A stretch of DNA of 64,000 nucleotides from Prochlorococcus sp. AG-355-I20 (GCA_003280895.1 QCDM01000003.1:78958-142957); one strand, 5' to 3'. Positions 1-7,840 are shown, numbered from the stretch's first letter. Made by a program: numbers and translations. The notes: generated by a model not told the origin, from the letters alone.

Positions 1-574
1 TTAGAAAATCCTCCTTTGCAGGTGGATCTAAAGCTGCACAAGGTTCATCAAGAAGGTAAATTTTTGCTGGAGACATTAATGTTTTGGCTAATAAAGCTCT
101 TTGTTGTTGTCCACCAGATAAAGAATCAAGCCTTCTGTTAGCAATATTTGCAATGCCGACTCTTTGCATTGTGGCCTCTAATTCACAGCATTTATTAATC
201 CATGCATTAGGGTTGGCAAGAAGAGCTTTTATTTGAAAAGGACTACTACTTTTTGATTTTGAGTATTTTATTTGTCCTAATGAAACTAGTTTTTCTACAG
301 TTATTGGAAATTTCCAATTCATAGAGCTTCTTTGTGGCATAAGTGAGACTTGAGATCTTTGTCTAATTAACTTCTCCCCGTCAATTGTTATCTGGCCATT
401 ATCCGGAATACATTGTCCCTGCAATATTCTTAAAAGAGTAGATTTGCCAGCTCCGTTTGGACCAACCAGCGCTGTTAGAGTACCAGGTTTAATCTCAACC
501 GATACCTTACTTAAAACTGGCTTACTTTTTTTTGTGTATGAATAGGTTAAATTTTCCGCGACTAAAGTAGCCAT
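1..574 (-). CDS. znuC: Metal (zinc/manganese-type) ABC transporter ATP-binding protein, 3' end cut by window
   Basis: ATPase of a metal-uptake ABC transporter, acting at the cytoplasmic face of the inner membrane. Translating the minus strand from the ATG at 574 gives about 191 residues before the window edge. They contain a Walker A (GPNGAGKST), a signature (LSGGQQQR) and a Walker B (IYLLDEP), in the correct order. It is divergent from a zinc-type solute-binding gene at 710, with 135 bp between the starts, so it is probably the partner ATPase of that system. The permease is expected beyond the window edge. The ABC assignment is certain. Zinc rather than manganese rests on the His-rich neighbour and CobW context. 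Confidence 0.88.
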   Translation of the reverse strand, partial: MATLVAENLTYSYTKKSKPVLSKVSVEIKPGTLTALVGPNGAGKSTLLRILQGQCIPDNGQITIDGEKLIRQRSQVSLMPQRSSMNWKFPITVEKLVSLGQIKYSKSKSSSPFQIKALLANPNAWINKCCELEATMQRVGIANIANRRLDSLSGGQQQRALLAKTLMSPAKIYLLDEPCAALDPPAKEDFL

Positions 575-672
575 TAATTAATCTTTAAAAAAGTCACTTT
601 ATAAGCTTACCAATAATACAAGTTTCATATTATTTTCATAACATTTGATACCTTTACTTGCTTTGAATAATG

Positions 673-689
673 AAAATGATTATCATTTT
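673..689. promoter_or_regulatory. Zur/Fur-like operator palindrome
   Basis: The 17-bp sequence AAAATGATTATCATTTT is a perfect 8+1+8 inverted repeat. It lies in the divergent promoter region, 20 bp before the solute-binding gene start and 98 bp before the ABC ATPase start. The ATGATTATCAT core resembles Fur-family boxes. The zinc-uptake neighbours make Zur the more likely binder, which is an inference. At this distance from the start codon a bound repressor would sit on the promoter or 5' leader. Confidence 0.7.
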
Positions 690-709
690 TAAGTATTTAA
701 TAATTTTTT

Positions 710-2245
710 ATGTCAATTTTGGAAAGACTTTTAACAAATAAAACAAGTTCAAGTAATTCAATTATCAAAAATTCCGTGATAGCAGGAACAATAATATTTT
801 CTGGTTTTGGGCAGGATGTTTTGGCTAAGGGAAAGTCATACGTAGCAGTAGAACCACTAGTTTGTGATTTAGTTAAATCAATTGCATTACCTTCTGACGA
901 AGTTACATGCTTAGTAGATAGAAATCAGGATGTTCATGACTTTAAGATCAATCCAAGACAAGCTCAATTACTTAATAACGCCGATAAAGTATTTACTCTT
1001 GGTAAAGAAATGACTCCAAGTATGAGAAATTGGGAAAGCAAAAAGCAAACAGTTGTTATAGGTGTTAGCGCAATAAATGTAAATGACCATTCTGATCATG
1101 CGGGACATGATGATCACGCTGAACATTCAGCTAAGGTAGATGACCACTCTGATCATGGAGGTCATGACGATCACTCTGATCATGGAGGTCACGATGATCA
1201 CTCAGATCATCGTGGACATGATGACCACGCTGAAGGAGCTTTCGAATGGGCAGGTAAATTCCAGTTATCTAAAGGATCCTACAAATGGTCATTCGCAAAA
1301 GTTGATGGCGAATATGCAGATCCTGCAATGAAAATGGTAATTCTAAAATCTAATGACATAGAGGGATCGGAAGATTTAGCTAGAGAACTATTAGGATCTA
1401 GATTCTCAACAAGGAGAAATAATAATGAGACTCTTACAGCAAGTGATAAAGCTTTTGTGCTTAACTTCGATCAACGAAAAGAAAGCACAGTTTTCAACGT
1501 GGAAATTAAAGAAGATGGTCAGTATACATTTTTTACTGAACACATGCCTTTTGAGTTTGAGGCAAATGAGCACTTTTTTAAAGACGCATTGAATAGTGAT
1601 GTAGAGCCCATAGCACAAGTACCAGATGAAGGAGAGGGGCATCATCATCATGACCATGGAGGACAAGATCCTCATGTCTGGCATGATCCTCATAACATTA
1701 TAAAAATGGGAAATGTTATAAACGAAAGTTTAAAGAAGGATGCTTCTAAGAGAAGCATAAGAAAGCAAATTAATGAAAGATTTGAAAAGGCTGATTCTAT
1801 CTTGGAAGACTTGGATAGTTGGATCGTCGAACAAGTAGGCTCCATTCCTGAGGAGAACAGAGTAATTGTGTCTAAACACAAGGGGATGGAATACTACGGT
1901 GATGCTTTTGGTTTTGAAACCATTAGTTTACTTGACTTTCTTGGAGACTCCTCAAGCTTAAGACCGGAAAATATAAAGTCTGTACTTAAAGAACTTAAAG
2001 AAGATAATGTTTTGGCTCTTTTCCCAGAGCAAAAACCTGCTTCCAAACTTTTAAGAAATCTAAGCAGACAAAGTTCTATTCCTATTTCTCCTGATCAAAT
2101 ATTTGTTGATGGATTGATGATGGATGGTAATACTGTTTCAGTAGCTGTACACAACACTTGTACAATTGTTGATTCATTAGGTGGAAGCTGCGATAAAGAA
2201 TCTGGCTCCAATCTTGAGTCTGAATGGTACAAACTTTCAGATTAA
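710..2245 (+). CDS. znuA: Zinc-type ABC transporter solute-binding protein with His-rich linker and an inserted domain
   Basis: Periplasmic metal-binding component of an ABC uptake system (cluster A-I family). The 511 residues are well above the roughly 300 usual for ZnuA. The N-terminus has a hydrophobic export signal (about 20-40). Candidate metal ligands of the family are His76, the His residues in DPHVWHDPHN (about 320-329) and His in SKHKGMEYYG. The linker between the lobes is greatly expanded: a His/Asp-rich tandem repeat (about 125-175), then a domain of about 125 residues starting FEWAG (about 177-303), then a second HHHHDH cluster. The same inserted domain recurs in the next gene. 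It is probably Zur-controlled through the palindrome just upstream. Zinc is inferred; manganese is not excluded. Confidence 0.9.
   Translation: MSILERLLTNKTSSSNSIIKNSVIAGTIIFSGFGQDVLAKGKSYVAVEPLVCDLVKSIALPSDEVTCLVDRNQDVHDFKINPRQAQLLNNADKVFTLGKEMTPSMRNWESKKQTVVIGVSAINVNDHSDHAGHDDHAEHSAKVDDHSDHGGHDDHSDHGGHDDHSDHRGHDDHAEGAFEWAGKFQLSKGSYKWSFAKVDGEYADPAMKMVILKSNDIEGSEDLARELLGSRFSTRRNNNETLTASDKAFVLNFDQRKESTVFNVEIKEDGQYTFFTEHMPFEFEANEHFFKDALNSDVEPIAQVPDEGEGHHHHDHGGQDPHVWHDPHNIIKMGNVINESLKKDASKRSIRKQINERFEKADSILEDLDSWIVEQVGSIPEENRVIVSKHKGMEYYGDAFGFETISLLDFLGDSSSLRPENIKSVLKELKEDNVLALFPEQKPASKLLRNLSRQSSIPISPDQIFVDGLMMDGNTVSVAVHNTCTIVDSLGGSCDKESGSNLESEWYKLSD
1085..1234 (+). repeat. In-frame 27-bp tandem repeat encoding a His/Asp-rich stretch
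   Basis: Three consecutive 27-bp units (1142-1168, 1169-1195, 1196-1222) encode variants of DHSDHGGHD. A partial fourth unit follows at 1223-1234 and a related separate unit lies at 1085-1111. Differences between units are mostly synonymous third-position changes, so the protein repeat is kept under selection. It lies in the linker of the zinc-binding protein and probably buffers or hands over metal. Confidence 0.9.
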
Positions 2246-2322
2246 ATTTTTCTAATAAAAACGGTTTTCATTTCTAATTATTACTATTATTAAACTATTG
2301 TTTATTTAGTAAAAATCAGTAA

Positions 2323-3672
2323 ATGAGCATCCAAGATAAAGTTCCCGTTACTATTCTGACTGGATTTTTAGGTTCAGGGAAGACTACTTTGCTTAATAGA
2401 ATATTGAGTGAAGAGCACGGGAAAAGAATAGCAGTAATTGAAAATGAATACGGTGAAGTGGGTATAGATCAAGGGCTCGTAATTAATGCCGATGAAGAAG
2501 TGTTTGAGATGTCAAACGGGTGCATTTGTTGTACTGTTCGCGGCGATTTAATAAGAGTCCTTGGCAATCTTATGAAAAGAAGAGATAAGTTTGACTATGT
2601 TTTAGTAGAAACGACAGGATTAGCAGATCCAGGCCCAGTTGCTCAGACATTTTTCATGGATGAAGAAATTAGTTCTGAATTTACTCTTGATGGAATTGTG
2701 ACTTTAGTTGATGCTGCTCATATTGATCAACAGCTAGGCAGGAGTGATGAAAGTTCAGAACAAGTGGCATTTGCAGATGTTCTCGTCCTTAATAAAACTG
2801 ATTTAGTCTCTGATGATGCACTAGATACTCTTGAATCGAGATTGAGAGATATGAACCGGATGACTCGAATTATTCGAGCCGAGAATGCCAAAGTACCCAT
2901 TGAAACAGTCTTAAATCTAAGTGCATTTGATCTTGATCAGATCCTTAAACGCAGACCAACATTTCTTGAACCAGAATATCCTTTTGAATGGACAGGTGTT
3001 TACGATCTTGATGCCGGTAAATATGAATTAATGCTAGAAGAAGGTCCCGATCCAGAAATGTCGCTAGTAGCCCTCGTTAACCAAGGTGAGAATGAGGAGG
3101 AACTTAAAGATGGTGCTGAATCCTCCGTAAGACTTTATGCAGAAAAAGCTAATACTTTAGTGCCTGGAAATACTATTCCATATGGAGAACATATAAATCT
3201 CAAATTGGATGATAAAGGAAATAAATCCTTCATCCTGAACATAGAAAAACCAACAAAAATAGGTTTGTTTACACAGCATACTGCTGAAGAATTCAATATT
3301 AAAGTCATTAAAAGTGTCGAAAATAAAGAGATTCCATTTAATACTGAAAGGTTCTGGCAAGCAGAACACGAACATGATGATGAAGTTAGCTCAATTGCTA
3401 TAGAGCGTTTTGGAGATGTTGACCCAGAAAAACTTAATACTTGGATGGGAAGGCTTCTCTCAGAAAAAGGAGTGGATATATTCAGAACTAAAGGTTTCAT
3501 TAGTTACGCAGGGAACCCAAGGAGAATAGTTTTTCAAGGAGTACACATGTTATTTACTGCACAACCTGACAAAGAATGGGGTAACGAACCTCGTAGGAAT
3601 CAACTTGTTTTTATCGGTAGAAATCTAAATGAGAAAGAGATGCAAGAAGGTTTTGATAAATGCCTGATATAG
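2323..3672 (+). CDS. CobW/COG0523-family GTPase (putative zinc metallochaperone) with inserted FEWxG domain
   Basis: G3E-family GTPase thought to insert or hand over metal ions. Visible motifs are the P-loop GFLGSGKTT (14-22), the metal-binding CICC motif (67-70), the ETTG switch region and the NKTD base-recognition motif (about 157-160). The C-terminal CobW domain ends the protein (about 355-449). Between the GTPase part and that domain lies an insertion of about 120 residues starting FEWTG (about 219-340), matching the insertion in the upstream solute-binding protein. A His-rich HEHDD segment follows. It starts 77 bp after that gene and overlaps the next by 13 bp, so it probably belongs to one zinc-responsive operon. 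The metal identity is inferred. Confidence 0.9.
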   Translation: MSIQDKVPVTILTGFLGSGKTTLLNRILSEEHGKRIAVIENEYGEVGIDQGLVINADEEVFEMSNGCICCTVRGDLIRVLGNLMKRRDKFDYVLVETTGLADPGPVAQTFFMDEEISSEFTLDGIVTLVDAAHIDQQLGRSDESSEQVAFADVLVLNKTDLVSDDALDTLESRLRDMNRMTRIIRAENAKVPIETVLNLSAFDLDQILKRRPTFLEPEYPFEWTGVYDLDAGKYELMLEEGPDPEMSLVALVNQGENEEELKDGAESSVRLYAEKANTLVPGNTIPYGEHINLKLDDKGNKSFILNIEKPTKIGLFTQHTAEEFNIKVIKSVENKEIPFNTERFWQAEHEHDDEVSSIAIERFGDVDPEKLNTWMGRLLSEKGVDIFRTKGFISYAGNPRRIVFQGVHMLFTAQPDKEWGNEPRRNQLVFIGRNLNEKEMQEGFDKCLI

Positions 3673-4733
3673 AACCATTTAGCCCAAGAGGCATGTTCCA
3701 TGAAGGATGGACAGCTGAAGTTAACGATTACGCTATAGCATGTGGCTGGGCTCTTAAAGGTAAACAATTTATTGTTGGTGACGTAGCAGGAGGTATTTTT
3801 GCATTCGAAGGAGATACTGGAAAAATTATTTGGAAAAAAGAAAATACACACTCCGGTGGTCTATTAGCAATGTCCATTCATCCAGAGGGTGAGATTTTTG
3901 CAACATCAGGTCAGGATGGAAATGTTCAAATTTGTAATTGTCACGAAGGTAAAGTAATTAAAACTCTTGATCTTGGTAAGGGTTGGGTAGAACACCTCAA
4001 GTGGTCTAATGACGGTTTATTTATAGCCATAGCTTCATCAAAAAAGGTATATGTTTTTAATGAAGTTGGGGAAGAGAAATGGATCTCAGAAGACCACCCA
4101 AGCACTGTAAGTGCAATAACATGGTCAAATAAAAATGAACTAGCTACTGCTTGCTATGGAAGAGTGACATTCTTTGACGTAGTTAATAATAAAACGAATC
4201 AAAAACTCGAATGGCAAGGATCATTGGTATCTATGGAATTGAGCCCTGATGGAGATATAGTCGCCTGTGGGAGTCAAGATAATTCAGTTCATTTTTGGAG
4301 AAGATCAACAGGAATGGATGCCGAAATGACTGGATACCCTGGTAAACCAAGTCATCTTTCTTTTGATGACAGCGGAAAATTATTAGCAACTAGTGGCAGC
4401 GAAAGAATTACAGTTTGGAGCTTTATAGGAAATGGTCCAGAAGGGACTATGCCAGGAGAGCTATGTCACCATACAGAACCCATTTCGAGCTTAGCCTTTT
4501 CAAATAAAGGTATGCTTGTAGCCTCAGGATCTAGGGATGGTTCCGTTGTCGCAAGTTTCCTAAAAAATGACGGCAATGGGGACCCAGTTGGGGCTGCATT
4601 CGCCGGAGATTTGGTAGGGGCAATATCGTGGAGACCTGATGATTGTGCACTGGCAGCAGTTAATGCAAAAGGTGTTGTAAATGTATGGAAATTTAAAGTT
4701 CGTACTAACCTTTTTTCAAAGGGATTTAAGTAA
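3660..4733 (+). CDS. WD40 repeat protein
   Basis: Predicted beta-propeller of 357 residues. Repeated blades end in recognisable WD-like patterns, for example FATSGQDGNVQI, VACGSQDNSVHFW, LVASGSRDGSVV and AAVNAKGVVNVW, suggesting about seven blades. No signal peptide is visible, so it is probably cytoplasmic. Its ATG overlaps the end of the CobW gene by 13 bp in another frame, which suggests translational coupling. A propeller next to a putative metallochaperone could be a scaffold or client, but the sequence does not show the partner. No enzymatic motif is seen. Confidence 0.9.
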   Translation: MPDIEPFSPRGMFHEGWTAEVNDYAIACGWALKGKQFIVGDVAGGIFAFEGDTGKIIWKKENTHSGGLLAMSIHPEGEIFATSGQDGNVQICNCHEGKVIKTLDLGKGWVEHLKWSNDGLFIAIASSKKVYVFNEVGEEKWISEDHPSTVSAITWSNKNELATACYGRVTFFDVVNNKTNQKLEWQGSLVSMELSPDGDIVACGSQDNSVHFWRRSTGMDAEMTGYPGKPSHLSFDDSGKLLATSGSERITVWSFIGNGPEGTMPGELCHHTEPISSLAFSNKGMLVASGSRDGSVVASFLKNDGNGDPVGAAFAGDLVGAISWRPDDCALAAVNAKGVVNVWKFKVRTNLFSKGFK

Positions 4734-4751
4734 AAAGTAGAAATTTATTAA

Positions 4752-4907
4752 TTACCAATAGTTAGCTTTTAAATGTCTTTCCATACAAATGACCTCACAG
4801 TCATTATCTATCCCTTTTGGATGAATATCGCAATATGAGAGACATTGAAAATATTCGTCTATAGGATTTGATTTATCAGTTTTACTAACTTCTTTCGAAT
4901 GATTCAT
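4752..4907 (-). CDS. 51-aa protein with twin CX3C motifs, unknown function
   Basis: Reading the minus strand from the ATG at 4907 gives a 51-residue protein ending ANYW. It has four cysteines arranged as CLSYC and CEVIC separated by ten residues (Cys22, 26, 37, 41), with His nearby (ICMERHLK). Regular Cys spacing in an otherwise hydrophilic peptide suggests a disulfide-bonded helical hairpin or a metal site. It converges on the WD40 gene, with 18 bp between the two stop codons. I do not recognise a named family. The coding call rests on the motif and the open frame. A metal link is only suggested by the adjacent zinc locus. Confidence 0.65.
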   Translation of the reverse strand: MNHSKEVSKTDKSNPIDEYFQCLSYCDIHPKGIDNDCEVICMERHLKANYW

Positions 4908-5089
4908 AAAAGATTTCCTCAATTATTTAAAATTAAGATAGACGAATTAACTATCAAAAGAAATAAGCAAAACTTACTAAAAATATCTCAAAAAATTAGC
5001 ACCATTGATTACTACTCTCGGACATTTTTAATTAAAAAGCAATGCGTATAAAAACGGATTGTCTTTGGAGAAATATTTTCCTAATTTTA

Positions 5090-5409
5090 TATTGTTGAGT
5101 TCTAGGAGGTCTTTCAAAATGATCGATAGCCTGCCTGAAATTTCGGAATAAACCGAACTAATTTAATTAACTGCTCCAATTATTTTTTATTAATGTCTAA
5201 GCTTCCTTCTTCTGCATCGTTTAGGTGCCCTTTAAGAAACAAGCTTAATTCTAGAGTTTTTGCCCCAGTTAAAGACAATTAGTTAATTTTGGTGAGCATT
5301 AGCTTAAAAGAAGTTAGCAACAAGGATCCATGATTTAGGTGCTTTAATAACTTCAGTAAAAAATATAAGTAAGAGATAAAAGAGGGCTAATTTAAGCCCT
5401 CTTTTTTTA
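5090..5409 (+). ncRNA. Candidate small transcript (non-coding or carrying tiny ORFs) in gene-poor stretch
   Basis: The interval 4908-5465 has no ordinary gene. On the plus strand it holds an AGGAGGT ribosome-binding-like site (5104-5110) before a 10-codon ORF at 5119-5151. A small hairpin TTCGG-N6-CCGAA (5142-5157) overlaps the stop of that ORF. A 29-codon ORF follows (5193-5282, starting MSKLPSSASF). A strong intrinsic terminator lies at 5381-5409. No plus-strand gene lies upstream within range except the WD40 gene ending at 4733, so the terminator probably ends a short local transcript. The 5' end given here is a guess. A decayed gene is the alternative. Confidence 0.35.
5381..5409 (+). terminator. 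Strong rho-independent terminator
   Basis: An 8-bp perfect stem AGAGGGCT / AGCCCTCT with a 6-nt AATTTA loop is followed directly by seven T residues. The T-tract orientation means it stops plus-strand transcription. It is one of the two clearest intrinsic terminators in the window. Confidence 0.9.
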
Positions 5410-5465
5410 ATAAGATGACTTTCTTCTAATTTTATAGATAATGATTAAAACAATATAATTTAAAA

Positions 5466-5741
5466 ATGATTCGATATTATTGTCCATATTGCAATCCTAA
5501 ATATCAATTTCAAAAACAATCCTTAAAAGGTAATTTGATTTGTGGATTATGCGGAGAGGATCTCGTAAAAAAACCATATATTAGGTTAAACCAGATAATC
5601 GCTTTAGTTGCTGCTTCATCATTACTTCTACCGTTGATTTATACTTTTATTTTTTTAATTAAAAATCAAATAAATCCTCCAAATAAAAATTTTCAAGCAA
5701 ATGGTAATTTAATGATAATTATCAAAGAACAAACTTCATAA
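5466..5741 (+). CDS. Small membrane protein with N-terminal zinc ribbon
   Basis: A 91-residue protein. The N-terminus carries CPYC (residues 6-9) and CGLC (26-29), a classic zinc-ribbon pair of CXXC knuckles. A hydrophobic segment (about 44-65) predicts a single membrane helix, leaving the ribbon probably cytoplasmic. The tail is hydrophilic. The start ATG lies 57 bp after a strong terminator, so it has its own promoter. The family is not recognised by name, but ribbon-plus-helix proteins of this size occur in cyanobacteria. Function unknown. Confidence 0.75.
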   Translation: MIRYYCPYCNPKYQFQKQSLKGNLICGLCGEDLVKKPYIRLNQIIALVAASSLLLPLIYTFIFLIKNQINPPNKNFQANGNLMIIIKEQTS

Positions 5742-5765
5742 AACAATTAAAAAAATCTCAAGAGG

Positions 5766-5987
5766 TCAACCTCTACAAAGTGATTTGTTTAAACAAGAAT
5801 TTTTACTTTCAATATTTATTTGATCATCAATATTTTTTAATTTGTTTTTATTACTTATTACTTTAACTTTTTGCCCACAATTTTCTTTGCAACCACCATT
5901 ATATAGATTATGTGCATATAAACTGGAACTATTTGTAAGTAAGAAAAGAAAAATTATTTTATGAATTTCATTAAAATAAGAATTCAT
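5766..5987 (-). CDS. Small secreted Cys-containing protein, unknown
   Basis: A 73-residue protein with a predicted signal peptide: the hydrophobic stretch IIFLFLLTNSSSLYA suggests cleavage near residue 25. The mature part is short and Lys/Asn-rich, with two cysteine pairs (CKENC near 33-37 and CLNKSLC near the C-terminus). Export plus paired cysteines suggests a disulfide-stabilised periplasmic peptide. It converges on the zinc-ribbon gene, 24 bp apart. Function not recognised. Confidence 0.6.
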   Translation of the reverse strand: MNSYFNEIHKIIFLFLLTNSSSLYAHNLYNGGCKENCGQKVKVISNKNKLKNIDDQINIESKNSCLNKSLCRG

Positions 5988-6031
5988 TTTTTATTATGAT
6001 TTTCCCAGAATTAGTAAATAAATAATATCAG

Positions 6032-6268
6032 TTAATTCCAAGGAGTGTTTATAAGTCCCCAGATATCGAAAAAGAAAAATAAAACTGCAATAACAACAAG
6101 ATCCCATGCTCTTTCTCTAAAAGCCCAAGGCGCAATAAAAACCTCCCCAAGTCCGTGAAGTGCCGCCCCTACTGGTAGATGATCAAGAACCAGCAAACTG
6201 TGAGAGAGGATAAAAAGAAAGCTTGCAAAATATCTAAAAAAAACAAATTGCCAATTACTAGAATTCAT
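6032..6268 (-). CDS. Small conserved-type membrane protein, unknown
   Basis: A 78-residue hydrophobic protein with two probable membrane segments (about 8-28 and 55-72). The connecting loop contains GAALHGLGEVFIAPWAFRER. Its composition and clean start fit a real small membrane protein. It is transcribed on the minus strand, 44 bp upstream of the secreted 73-aa gene, possibly as a unit. No catalytic motif is seen and the function is not recognised. Confidence 0.7.
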   Translation of the reverse strand: MNSSNWQFVFFRYFASFLFILSHSLLVLDHLPVGAALHGLGEVFIAPWAFRERAWDLVVIAVLFFFFDIWGLINTPWN

Positions 6269-6396
6269 GCCCTTTAGATTTTTAAAAAATATACTTCAAT
6301 GATCAAAATAATGATATAGATCGAATCAAGAGATATTATATTTGGTAGCCATAAATACGAATAAAGATATAAAGCTAAAGTAAAAGTTACTAAACG

Positions 6397-7839
6397 ATGA
6401 AATATATGTTTTCAAGTTATCAGCCTAAAAATAGTTTTGATGAATACTTTAAGGATAATGTTAACTCTGCTAGAGAAATATTGATTCCACTTCTTTCATC
6501 CTTAGATAATATGGGACTCGAGGAATTAAACAGGAATCATTCTGCCGCAAAAAAATTATTACTAAGACATGGTGCAACCTTTAGATTAAATGATACTGGT
6601 TTAAAAGGTACTGAGAGAATATTACCTTTTGATCCACTTCCTAGAATAATTAGTAAAGATGATTGGATAACTTTAGAAAAAGGACTAAAACAAAGGCTTG
6701 AGGCAATTGATTTATTCCTAGATGATATTTATAATTCTCAAAAAATAATTAATGATGGAATAATTCCAAGAGAATTAATAGAGAGTTCAGAAGGTTGGAG
6801 ACCTCAGATGATAGGTTTCAAACCTCCACTAAATAAATGGTGTCAAATTTCAGGACTTGATTTAATAAGAGATAGAAAAGGAGATTGGCATGTTTTAGAA
6901 GATAATTTAAGGTGCCCTTCTGGTGTTGCTTATTTTTTAGAAAATAGATTAGTCATGAAGAATATTTTCCCTAATCTTTTCTCAGGAAGAATAGTTAAAC
7001 CAATTGATGAATATCCATCATATCTTTTAAAAACTCTTCAAGAACTAGCTGTTTGGACTGACACTCCCAAGATAGTTCTACTAACTCCAGGAATTTTTAA
7101 TAGTGCTTATTTTGAACATAGTTATTTAGCTCAAGAAATGGGCATACAACTAGTTCAGGGTCATGACTTAGTTTGTAATGATGATTATGTATATTTAAAA
7201 ACTACCTCTGGATTAAAAAGAGTAGATGTCATTTACAGACGAATTGATGATGATTTCTTAGATCCACTTAATTTCAGAAAAGATTCCTGCCTTGGTGTTA
7301 GCGGATTACTTGATGTTTTTAAGGCAGGTCATGTTGCTTTAGCAAATGCACCTGGGACTGGAATTGCAGATGACAAAATGATTTATTCTTTTGTTCCCAA
7401 AATGATTAAATATTATCTTGATGAAGAAATTATTATTAAAAATGTAGAAACTTATATTTGTCATTATCAAAAGGATCGAGAATATGTTCTAGAAAATTTA
7501 TCAAAACTTGTTGTTAAGTCTGTTGCAGAAGCTGGTGGTTATGGAATGTTAATTGGCCCTCACTCAACAACGAGTGAGATAGAAGAATTCGCTAATAAGA
7601 TTAAAAATAATCCTAGAAATTTCATAGCACAACCAACATTAGAATTATCTACTGTGCCATCGTTATGTGATGGAGAACTATATCCATGTCATGTTGATTT
7701 AAGACCATATATCTTAAGAGGAAAAGATTCATGGGTTAGCCCAGGCGGGCTTACTAGAGTAGCATTAAAAAAAGGATCATTAGTCGTTAATTCTTCTCAA
7801 GGTGGAGGATGCAAAGATACATGGGTTGTAGGTAAATAA
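6397..7839 (+). CDS. Circularly permuted ATP-grasp family protein (type 2, DUF404/407-like)
   Basis: A 480-residue protein of the circularly permuted ATP-grasp class, expected to activate a carboxylate with ATP and join it to an amine. Diagnostic segments include RILPFDPLPRIIS, the acidic SGLDLIRDRKGDWHVLEDN ATP-grasp core, NAPGTGIADDKM and the C-terminal SQGGGCKDTWVV. A second ATG lies at codon 4. It is followed after 1 bp by an alpha-E gene and then by a transglutaminase-like gene. This recurrent trio was proposed by comparative genomics to form a peptide or protein ligation system. The substrate is unknown. Confidence 0.88.
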   Translation: MKYMFSSYQPKNSFDEYFKDNVNSAREILIPLLSSLDNMGLEELNRNHSAAKKLLLRHGATFRLNDTGLKGTERILPFDPLPRIISKDDWITLEKGLKQRLEAIDLFLDDIYNSQKIINDGIIPRELIESSEGWRPQMIGFKPPLNKWCQISGLDLIRDRKGDWHVLEDNLRCPSGVAYFLENRLVMKNIFPNLFSGRIVKPIDEYPSYLLKTLQELAVWTDTPKIVLLTPGIFNSAYFEHSYLAQEMGIQLVQGHDLVCNDDYVYLKTTSGLKRVDVIYRRIDDDFLDPLNFRKDSCLGVSGLLDVFKAGHVALANAPGTGIADDKMIYSFVPKMIKYYLDEEIIIKNVETYICHYQKDREYVLENLSKLVVKSVAEAGGYGMLIGPHSTTSEIEEFANKIKNNPRNFIAQPTLELSTVPSLCDGELYPCHVDLRPYILRGKDSWVSPGGLTRVALKKGSLVVNSSQGGGCKDTWVVGK

Positions 7840-7840
7840 T

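Noticed and set aside
1085..1234. Regular 27-bp repeats considered as a CRISPR array
   Set aside because: Units are adjacent without spacers, in frame, and encode a His/Asp-rich peptide.
1406..1693. 95-codon minus-strand frame inside the solute-binding gene
   Set aside because: It lies wholly within a well-supported gene on the other strand and its Met/His runs mirror the His/Asp codons of that gene.
3135..3500. 121-codon minus-strand frame within the CobW gene
   Set aside because: Fully antisense to a conserved domain-bearing gene, with no family pattern or ribosome site.
5283..5380. Short GTG-started frame near 5291 before the terminator
   Set aside because: Thirteen codons, no ribosome site, expected by chance.
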